Both the position numbers and the translations under genes were made by a program. Positions 45,828 to 55,237 of a stretch of 64,000 bases of DNA are shown in pieces. The stretch comes from Mortierella alpina (lineage: Eukaryota > Mortierellomycota > Mortierellomycetes > Mortierellales > Mortierellaceae). The number at the start of each line of letters is the position of its first letter. The first letter of the stretch is position 1. The stretch is from positions 1,426,001 through 1,490,000 of the forward strand of contig JANATF010000012.1 in assembly GCA_029449245.1 (NCBI GenBank), given 5' to 3'. The notes beneath the pieces were generated by a model. The model did no database searches and was not told the DNA's origin. It saw only the letters and a list, made by a program, of their open reading frames with translations.

Positions 45828-48344
45828 ATGGTTGACGCCGCACCAGCATCTGCACCAAGGACCGGAGGCGGTTCCTTCAAGGACAAGGACAAACCCGTCG
45901 AGGTCAGACTCAGCAACATCATCGCCGCAAAGGGTACGCTCAAATCTCTCAGTCTGTTGTACAAATCGCGTCTTCGCTCCACGGCCCATGTCTCGCTCAG
46001 GGCCACCTCATGGCCGCTCGCTATCGCACTCGGGACACATGCCATGGAGCTGACTTCTGTTCCAAGACGCGACCTGAGTGTTCTGCTCGACTGGACATTG
46101 CTCTGCCAGCGCTGCATTTGACCCCCCTTGCCCTCGGTGGAGCTGCTCGAGGTTGTGCATGGCATGGCAGATCGCAGCAGCAGGGACACGTATTCGGCAC
46201 CCAAAAACGACACTACTCTACACCATCCACTGCGCTCACCTACTCGTTTTGTGTCGTTTGATTCGCCATCACAACCCTGGGCCACACAACCCTCATCTTC
46301 GCACGCGATCTCGGAAGGGTGCTGCATAGAAAACCTGCCTCCTAACATCATCCTGCCTCACTCTCTCGTGTCTCCAACCTTTCCTTCCAATATGTAGCTG
46401 TCAGCGATGCTGTCCGCACTTCTTTGGGTCCAAAGGGAATGGACAAGATGGTAAGGGCGAGCGTTATTGTGCTCCTGAAGTCTAAGATCAGACGTGGCCA
46501 CTGTGGATCTTTATGATCTACCTGATCACTAACAGGCTACCTTCCTTCCTTCTCGTCACCTCTCCCCCAATGACCCACAGATCAAGACCAGCAATGGTGA
46601 GGTCATCATCACCAATGACGGTGCCACGATTCTTAAGCACATGGCTGTTCTTCACCCTGCAGCCAAGATGGTAATGTGTCAACGATGGCGGCTCCTTGCT
46701 GACTGGAGATGAGCCTTACGAGTTCAGTGATGCTCACAGCCAGATCTGTATCCTTTTTTTCTTCTCCTATCCATAGTTGGTTGATTTGTCTGCTGCTCAG
46801 GATGTGGAGGCTGGAGACGGAACAACTTCTGTTGTTGTCTTGGCAGGATCTTTGCTCGGCGCCGCTCAGAAGATGCTGAACAAGGGCATTCACCCCACCA
46901 CTATTGCAGAGTCCTTCCAGAGGGCCTCGCACAAGGCCAACGAGTTTTTGACCGAGGTTGCCACAAAGTTGGATCTGTCGGATCGCGAGTCGTTGCTCAA
47001 GAGTGCCAGCACATCCCTCAACTCGAAGATTGTGTCACAGTACTCTGGATTGTTTGCTCCCATTGCTGTTGATGCTGTCCTGAGGGTCATTGAGCCCGCA
47101 ACGGCCATCAACGTTGACTTGAAGGATATCCGTATCGTGAAGAAGGTTGGAGGCACCATCGATGACACCGAGTTGGTCGACGGACTGATCTTGGCCCAGA
47201 ATGCTGTCAAGTCTGCCGGTGGACCTACCAGGATCGAGAAGGCCAAGATTGGTCTTATCCAGTTCCAGCTCTCACCCCCCAAGCCTGATGTAAAGATCCT
47301 CGAGACATTGCGCACATGTCTGAATATGCTTCACCCGCCATAAATGACAAGCGCTGAATTCTGACACTATGTTTATTTTTTTTGGCTTTCCCCCCTCTAG
47401 ATGGAGAACCAGATTATTGTCAACGACTACCGTCAGATGGACAAGATCTTGAAGGAGGAGCGTCAATACTTGCTCAACATGGTCAAGAAGATCAAAAAGT
47501 CTGGATGCAATGTTCTCTTTATTCAAAAGTCGATTCTCCGTGATGCCGTCAATGACCTGTCGCTCCATTTCTTGGCCAAGCTCAAGATCATGGTTGTCAA
47601 GGACATTGAGCGTGATGAGATTGAGTTCATCTGCAAGAGCACAGGATGCAAGCCTATTGCCGATATCGATTCGTTCACAGAGGACAAGCTTGGGTATGCA
47701 GATTTGATTGACGAGACCCAGTCCTCGGGCTCGCGTGTTGTCAAGGTGACAGGAGTGAAGCATGCTGGCAAGACCGTGTCGATTCTGTGCCACGGAGCCA
47801 ACTCGCTTGTGCTTGAGGAAGCAGAGCGTTCGCTGCACGATGCCCTCTGTGTCATCCGCTGCTTGGTCAAGAAAAAGTACCTGATTGCTGGAGGAGGAGC
47901 GCCCGAGATTGAGGTGTCGTTGAGGCTTCAGGAATACGCAAAGACTCTGCGTGGAATGGAGGCACACTGCTTCCAGGCCTTTGCTGAGGCCTTGGAGGTG
48001 ATCCCTATCACCCTGGCAGAGAACGCTGGTCTGAACCCCATTGCGATTGTCACGGAACTGCGCAACCGCCACGCCCTCGGAGAGACCACGGCTGGAATCA
48101 ACGTTCGCAAGGGTGCCATTACAAATATCCTGGACGAGAATGTCATCCAGCCTTTGTTGGTGTCCACAAGTGCTATCGAGCTTGCTGCCGAGACTGTCAA
48201 GATGCTGCTCAAGATTGACGATTTGGTATGTGTGCTGTGCTCATGAGACTTTTTTTTATGGTATAACGCTCTTGCGATTGTTCTGACCACATGGTTCTTA
48301 TTTTGTTCTTGTGTTGCTTTCAACGTTAGGTCCAAACACGATAA
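45828..48344 (+). CDS. CCT4: T-complex chaperonin subunit delta (CCT4)
   Basis: Six exons, 45828-45933, 46398-46450, 46581-46670, 46777-47289, 47401-48225 and 48330-48344, give 533 residues, the usual length. Group II chaperonin motifs are present: [11 protein letters not shown] (about 44-53), TNDGATIL (64-71), GDGTTSVV (96-103) and GGGAPE in exon 5. The subunit-specific order [19 protein letters not shown] and IEFICK identifies delta. The last exon encodes only VQTR and the stop, equal to the conserved NTR end. CCT/TRiC folds actin, tubulin and WD proteins in the cytosol. Intron 1 is 464 nt, four to eight times longer than its neighbours, and its interior has no recognised element. Phases close exactly at 1602 nt. 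Confidence 0.97.
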
Positions 48345-48514
48345 GCTATCGTTGCATCCCCTCCGACCGCCCTCCACACATCCTCCTCCTGTTTCTCTTT
48401 GTCAACTACTCTATTTTTCTTTTTATCATAAAAATGTTGTTTTGTGCTACAGAAAAACCTCTTTGTAAAGAAAGGTATGTGCATTCAGTATTCATGGAAA
48501 TGTGTCAGTCTATT

Positions 48515-51182
48515 TCAGTGATTCTTCCGAGGCGCACAGGCCGCAATACTATGAAGCCTTGATTGAAGTAACGGAAACGGGTGTGGACATACGGCTGGAT
48601 CGAACATGGCCAGCCACTGTGCCGATCTTGACAAGGAGGAATCACGCTGCAGATCCGCACACACCAAGAGGGCGCTTGTGAGATCGGTTGCTTCGAGGAG
48701 GAGAGCTTCTGAAGGGAGCTGCAACGAGAGCAGTTGCAGGACTGAGCCAGCCAGAAATAGTGTCCCTGAAGTGTCGTCGTCTTTTTGTGTGGCGCATTCC
48801 AAGAGTGGGACAAGGTGTTCAAATAGCCGTACTAGAAAATGGCTACATACTGGGAGTCGCTCCTGGCTGTGCATGTCCTGTTGCTGGGACAGTGAAGTAC
48901 CTGCCTTGGAAGAAGGGCAGGCCCATGTGGATATTTCATGGGCGGGGAAGAGGATGGCGAACGTGGTGAGTGAGAGGTCAAGATCTGGTCGTAGTTGATC
49001 CCTTGGGTCGAAGGAGCCGCTCAAGTCCGCTGAAGGTGCATGTAACGACGGCTGAATACCGAACCGTGGTTCGTTTCTGTGCACGACACATGTTAGAAAT
49101 ATGTCCAGACATAACGCCGTCGTCCTCTGGATCTGTAATTTTTCAGAGCCAGGCGGATAGTAAGTACGATGGAAGAACGGATCATGTGTGTTTTTGCGGT
49201 TACGATATTTTGCTATGAATGTTACCTTGACATAGTCATCTCTTTGTCCAGGACTGTGCGTCTTTCTGCGGATGGTTTCCAGTTCCTTGCATACACGCTG
49301 GATCAGGGCTGCTGACCACATCACGGTTGGCAATAGCTGGACCGGTACCACTGCGCTTATAGATAGAAGCCTTTCGCCTAGATCTTGTAATTGCTCCATT
49401 GCTTCTCTCGATTCAACCCCAGCGGACGATATAGTCTTGACAGTTTGACTGCTGGCATGGCACAGTGTCTCTTGGATCTCGGATGTTGGTTCAAGGGCTT
49501 CAAGCATGACCTCCAACGTACGCTCGACTTGTCCTTGAGCCGAAAGGTTTGCTTGTTTGAGCTCATCCATTGCATGGATCTGGCTGTCGTTCGTACAGGC
49601 AGATATTTGACGATGAACCAGAGCCAGCTGGATTATAGCCTCGTTCTCCAATTCGAGAGTTTCCAAAATCGCGCGTTGAGTGTCTCCTGGTTCGAACAGG
49701 CTCACTTTCAGGCCCAGTACACGGACGGTCTCCAAGAAAAGCAACATTTGATATCTATGGTCCCGCAAATAGAAGTATAACACCAAGTCCTGGCTCATAG
49801 CAGACTTCCACTGAGGTAATGGCATGTACTAAAGTAGTGCAAGGTGAGAGGATGTATGTAATTAGTATACGCAAATTTGAGACGCAAGAGGAACGGTGTC
49901 TAAAGCACTTACAGTAATGAGCTTCTCCTTTGTGCAGTACACCCGGGGATCCGCTACGACAAGATCCAGATAGCGATACAATCTATTATTAATGTTGATG
50001 ACAGCTCGATAGGGTAAGCTACTGATCCATGACTGCAATACGTCAAAAGTCTGCGGCATAAAAGGCGTGTCCATGCATACCTGCGTTTGAGTTGCTCCAA
50101 AGCCGACGTGGATCGACGCAATCCAATTTTTTTAGCAATGCGCTGCACCAATGTCCAAAATTCCAAATCTTCACAAGAGTCTTCGCGAAGCTAGATATGA
50201 AAGTATCAGAGTTTTTGTCATTAGTTACATGATAACTCTATGCATCAACATCCCAAAATGTGAAAAGGCTCTAAAGGGCTGCCATACCAAGCACGTCATG
50301 TTGTCTGTGAGGCGGATCCGCGTCTCAAGATGATGCATGATAAAGTCTGCGGGACCCAGAATCAGCCGCAAGATGGACGTCCGTGCAAAATAAGGAAGTG
50401 AGCTTTCCCGAGCCATGTCCAGACATATATCTCCAGCAAGTCCGCGCAGCGGATCTATTAGAACATAAAAGCATGGATCAATACATACGCACTCACTCGT
50501 CGCGATAGGTCTTGGTACGCAATGATCTATTGAGAAACTCACAGCAGTTTTCCGCATCCTTGAGGTGAATGCAGAGCAACAAGAGTCGCTCGCAGTCCTG
50601 TGCTGGTGCTCCTTCGACTATCGATGCAACCATGACATTAAAGACAGCTTTGGCATTTTTCTGCAAGATAAAGAAGAGAAAGTCAGTGAGATACTTGCCT
50701 TTGACGCCGACTCTAGTTAAGCAACATATATCCTAGGGACATACCTCTATGGCGTTCTTTGGAGAGACCTGTGGCCTCTGCAAGTTCACGATGGTGTAGA
50801 ACAGGTACTCCACAAGGGTCCATCCAGATCGACTCGCGGCTGATCCAAGGGCAATGTCCGCAGATTGTCGCTCCTGGGCCGAGTCGCCTTTGGAGACGAA
50901 CTGACACACTAGGGGTGAGTGGGACTGCACATGGGCTTGAAGCTCTTGATAAAATGGTGGAGGGATAGAGTCTGAGAGAGGGTTGATCATGGCGTCCCTG
51001 TAGAAGACGAGCACTGTGGCCAAGAGTCGCTCAGTCTTTTCAGCAGCGGATGCCTTTGCTGGTTGTCCATGATGTCCATGAGTGGGTTTCGACTGTGCTT
51101 GCTGTTGTGAACGCGGGTGACGAGCTCTGCCTGGCTGATGATGGGAGTGCTGAAACCGTGATTCGACTGTCCTGTGGTTCAT
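48515..51182 (-). CDS. Unrecognised 720-residue helical protein
   Basis: Seven exons on the minus strand: 50745-51182, 50543-50660, 50288-50454, 50081-50190, 49913-50021, 49226-49828 and 48515-49132. Phases close throughout. I do not recognise it. The first ~50 residues are His/Gln/Arg/Ser-rich and disordered. The rest is Leu-rich and predominantly helical with HEAT- or ARM-like periodicity (TLVEYLFYTIVNLQ, LVLYFYLRDHRYQMLLFLETV, LSTALL-type helices). No signal peptide, membrane span or catalytic motif is seen. The start at 51182 has good context (ccaccATGA) and lies only 193 bp from the BRCA1-like start on the other strand. The intron at 49133-49225 is 93 nt, stop-free and in frame, so it may be retained; that isoform would be 751 residues. 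The exon 5 acceptor (gatcag at 50022) is chosen because the nearer alternative leads to a stop. Confidence 0.7.
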
Positions 51183-51375
51183 GGTGGCATTGGAACAGTG
51201 AACGATTGGCGGTGTGCGTGTAGGAGTGCAGGAGAAAAAAGAACTGTCCAATCAAAAAAAATCAAAAATGGTGGCAAAAAGAGTACAAAAAGGGGTGTCT
51301 TTGCGCCGCACATTCATTCTCTCACTCTCTCTGACATTCCACAGAGCCACACCCGCCAGACCTCCCAATGTGTCC
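51183..51375. promoter_or_regulatory. Compact divergent promoter of the BRCA1-like gene and its unknown partner
   Basis: Only 193 bp between two head-to-head start codons, including both leaders, so the core promoter elements must overlap. An A-rich tract at about 51235-51290 and a CT-rich tract at about 51312-51335 are the visible features. The frame upstream of 51376 is open with another ATG at about 51265, so the BRCA1-like leader may be shorter than assumed. Confidence 0.5.
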
Positions 51376-53754
51376 ATGACCGCCACAATGGATGCAGCAG
51401 CCAGCACAGGCAGCAAGCAAGATGCACGCGCAGACGAGGACCCGCAGGACATGCAGAAGGAGATCCTGCCCGATTCCATTGTCGGGCTCCTCCGACGAAT
51501 GGCCGAGGAGATCAAGTGCTCCATATGGTATGCCATACCGCAAAACGCGTTGTCTGTTACTATGGGATGGACAAATGTGAATGTTTTCGCTTCATACTTA
51601 CAGGGTGCTGCCCTTGTCGTCATACACTCACTCTACCTGACCATGAACTCAGCTTGGGTACATTGGATCAGCCCAAAGTGACGCCCTGTAACCACACGTT
51701 CTGCGACGACTGTATTCGTCAGGCACTTATCCGGAGAGAGGAGTGTCCGTTATGCAAGAACCGATTCAGCAAGCGGAGCCTCAACAGCGTCGAGCACTTG
51801 GAAAAAGTGGTTACTGCATTTCACAACCTCACTGCTGCATATGCGCAAGAATATGGACAATGTGAGTCTGATCTGAAATCGATGTCTGGGGCTTAAGTAA
51901 TGTATTTGAGCAAAGCTGTGTTCTGGTGCGTGTGTACCTGACCATCTTTGTTTTCGTTGCATTGAAATAGCACTGTCGCAAGCGCCAAGGCATTATGATG
52001 CAGAGCCCATAGAGAATTTGACTCAGTTTTTTCCCTACCCTGAAAAGGACGATGGAAGCTCACCGAACTCGCAACCCACAACACCTGCAGCAGATGAGGA
52101 GGAGGAGGAGGAGGAGGAGGAGGAGACTGTGACACAGGTAACTGAGCTGCCAGAACTAGCAAACACGTCGAACTTGGAGAGTACGGCAGCAACCACTACA
52201 GCGCCAGCGAACACGACCACGACAACAGATCAAGAGTCGCCTGCAGGACTCGACTTGAGTTGCTTTGATGTTGATCTGGACTTATTATCGACTGAGGATG
52301 CTGCTCTGCTGGCGGAGCAGATGCTTAGCATGATGCTTCACGTAGAAGACGATCCTAAGCAGGCGGTGCCTGTTCCCACATCAGTGTCTTCTGACCATCC
52401 AGCCCAGCAGCCTCCACCTGAGCAGCCAGAGCCATCACCAGGTTTGCAAGTGAAGCAGGAGGATGATGAGCAATACCGACTATCACAATCGGCGCAACAA
52501 ACACAGCCAGTGCAACCAACGCAACCAACGCAGGCTCGATCTAGTCTCGCAAAATCCAATCCAGAATTCGCCACGAGCCTCCCACAGAGCTATTCAGAGT
52601 CGTTCTTTGCCGATATCCCCACTCAGGAGCAGGCCTCTGCGGAGGCCAAGATTGTGTTGTGTGGCACCTATCTCTCTCCTCAAAAGAAAGTACGGACTAT
52701 CTGGTCATTGGTGCCAAGCTCAACTCCTAGATCGCTCTTGCACACTACCGACATTTTATTTCTTTATTTTTATTACAGAACCGCATGGAGACTGTGGCTA
52801 GATCTCTCAGGGCAAAAGTGGCTGACGACATTCACATTCCCGCAACGCATGTTGTAATGGATATGAGTAAGGCCAGACACCATTCCTGACGAAAGACTTG
52901 ATCTGCTTCTGTTATTTGAAGCTTCTCGATAAAGCGTAACTAACTTGCCGCTTTGCTTGCCTTTGTAGCGCAGGAGCAAAGTCGAAATGGTTGCGGAAGA
53001 ACAGTAAAGTTTTTCCTGGGCGTCCTGCGCGCGTGCTGGGTTCTTCGATACGAATGTAAAGTTTATTGCCCATACCGGGAGATGATGGCTATTGCTGTAA
53101 ACTTTTGCACTAATGCTGGTGAATTGTGTATGGAGAATAGGGATCGATGCGTCAATGCGAGCTGGATACTGGGTGGACGAGGAGCAGTATCAGATCCATG
53201 ATAATGAGATGGGGTGCAATGCCCCTAAACGATCGCGTGCTAGCCAACTCGGAGGGGTATGTCGTGCTGGTGATGATGGGTGTGGCGATCCCTTTACATG
53301 CTCTCGCCGGAAGGGCTGCTGATTAAGGATCGTTTTCTTTTTTTTTGTCTCTTGCTAGAACCCCCCACTTTTTTCTGGCTATGAATTCCAACTCTCGGGA
53401 GTGTTCACGACTCCAAAGAAAGACGAAGTGGCGCTCATGATACGAGCAGGAGGAGGCATTGTCGTGCCGCAATTGTTCCTCGGCGATACGCGGTTGTCCA
53501 GATCGATACGGGCGCATGATGACCTATCTGCCGATAGCTCAACTGCAAGAACGTGCCCTGATCGACATTTGATACTGCATGACCTCGCCAGCAATGGTGT
53601 GGTGAGTTTGAAAAAGCTCAGGACTGAAGTGGAATCCATGAGGACGTTGGCAGATACGCTGGGCAAGCGGATCGAGCTGGTGCAGTGTAAGAGCTTGCTT
53701 GATTGCATTGCCCAATACGATATGAGCACTTTAGTGGAGTCCACTCTTCCATAA
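51376..53754 (+). CDS. BRCA1-like RING-BRCT-BRCT protein
   Basis: Seven exons, 51376-51527, 51653-51861, 51971-52689, 52779-52866, 52969-53055, 53162-53256 and 53359-53754, give 581 residues. The N-terminal C3HC4 RING has C48, C51, C63, H65, C68, C71, C82 and C85, followed by NRFSKRSL and a helix, as in BRCA1 (KNDITKRSL and the helix that pairs with BARD1). Intron 1 splits the CSIC motif. The middle (about 125-340) is disordered, with a run of ten Glu after Asp, then Thr, Gln and Pro tracts. BRCT 1 (about 345-435) has AKIVLCGTYLS, ATHVVMD and FFLGVLRACWVLRYE. BRCT 2 (about 451-575) opens LFSGYEFQLSGVF. BRCA1 is an E3 ligase in homologous recombination. BARD1 is less likely because no ankyrin repeats are seen. 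The exon 6 acceptor (gcgag) is weak. Confidence 0.85.
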
Positions 53755-54016
53755 ACGATTTGGTTCAGACAGTCCTTCCTTGACTCGATTCGGGTTCGTA
53801 TATGATGATTTTATTCAAGGAAACACGCGATTATGGTCGTGGTCCTTATTGAAGTGGGTGATCCATTTGGGTCCATGGTCTAAGGCGCAGGTTCGAAAGA
53901 GGGGTGGGAGAGAAGAGGTGGATTTGGTTTGGTCCAGCCAACGTGTGGTGGGGTCGAAACGTCCCCTGTGGTATGTTGTCCAAGCAGTGGCGGGAGTAAA
54001 AAATAACAAAAGACAC

Positions 54017-54515
54017 TTATGCAGAGGCCTCCTGAGCGGAGAGTCTCCTCTCGCGGTTGGCGGTCAAAACATCCTTGCGATCCTTCAGCAACTCTGCCTG
54101 TCTCTGCTCAAGTCCGTAGGCAAAGTATCCGACACCTGCGAAGGCGAGAGTGGAGAGGCCATAGCCACCGAAGCCTATGTTGGGGAGGAGTGCATGTTAG
54201 TTGTCTGGAAGGATTCCAAAAGTTTCCATGTCGGTCTCGACGTGTGATCCAGATTGAGCTCCAAGATAATTCGAGTTGTTGACGAGGGTTTCCTTCGTTC
54301 CTTCCACGATTCCTCTACTGATAACGAAAGCTCTTGAATCCTGCTGCTTTTGCACAGCGACGTGCAAGTTGGCGAGAATAATATGTTTTCGATGGGAGGG
54401 TGGGATCGATCAGATGATTACCGCTGGCAATGGGACGACGCTGGATGGTCAAGGCGACGGCGCGGGCGGCGACACCGAAGGTAGCGAATCCGGCAACACT
54501 TGTGAGAAGGGTCAT
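54017..54515 (-). CDS. Small two-helix mitochondrial-type membrane protein, possible complex I accessory subunit
   Basis: Two exons on the minus strand, 54422-54515 and 54017-54174, give 83 residues. Two hydrophobic segments (about 4-22 and 33-50) flank the short basic loop IQRRPIASG, followed by a charged amphipathic tail (EQRQAELLKDRKDVLTANRERR). This layout, with ARAVALTIQRRP and the GLEQRQxELLxxRK tail, resembles the fungal complex I subunit NUXM and, more loosely, animal NDUFC2 (IRRRPIA). I am not certain of the assignment; other small inner-membrane subunits have the same form. The 247-nt intron is long. It ends with an ideal ACTAAC branch site and contains a coding-like cassette at 54197-54312 ending in a stop, which could give an alternative C-terminus. 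Confidence 0.6.
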
Positions 54516-55237
54516 GTTGTGATGTTGTGATGAGGCTGGCTGCAGAGGAGGGATTGATGGAAGTGAAAGAATCTCCGGCCCTGATCGTCCTCAGAGTGTC
54601 TCCGAAAAGAACACAACAACAGCGACCCGAGGCTGTACGGTGATATTGACTTCAATGAGGAAGGGCCGCGGATCACGTGCATCAAGATGAATTCGTGAAT
54701 GCCTGCCGCCCACTTTTATTTTGCCCTTTTTTCTGTTCCTCCACCTACCTCCTCTGTCCTGTCCCTCTCAGTGTTCCCTCTCACCCGCAGGACGAATGCG
54801 TCCTTGATCTCGACCTGGTTGAACAAAGCTGCTCTCTCACTCCTCTCATCCCATTGTACACGCTTCTGCATCCCAACATCCCTCCCTGTTCAGCCAGCCC
54901 GTCGTTGTCCCCTCTCCGTTTGCCTCAGGCCACCCTGGACGACTACACACCCAGGCCAAGCCTCTGCACCCTGCACCTCTCCTACTAAACCTACTATAGG
55001 CATCCTCTTCCTGCTGCCAGGGACTCGCCTTATTGATACTCTACCCACAGGCTACCCCCCCAGGAAGGCGGATCCACCTCTCCAGCACACGGTCGACAAA
55101 CTTTTCGAGCTTATATATACAAGAGGTAACATGGGACAACACACTGGCACGAGGCGAGCTTGCTCCACGGCTCCTTTTCACCACTTAACGTGTATTCTCT
55201 CAAAGTCGCGCCCATATAGACTTGATATAGACCCAAC
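54516..55237. other. Divergent region between the small membrane-protein gene and TRA1
   Basis: About 720 bp carrying both promoters. The right part (54700-55100) is strongly CT-rich with CCTCC and CTCTC runs and holds a long but low-complexity open frame that I do not accept as a gene. A short AT-rich tatatata-like stretch at about 55111-55120, some 120 bp before the TRA1 start, is a candidate TATA element. Confidence 0.45.

Noticed and set aside
45934-46397. Small RNA gene inside CCT4 intron 1
   Set aside because: No box C (RUGAUGA) with paired box D, and no convincing double-hairpin H/ACA layout could be found.
53890-53915. ggttcgaa motif considered as a tRNA T-loop
   Set aside because: No acceptor stem, D-loop or anticodon arm can be built around it.
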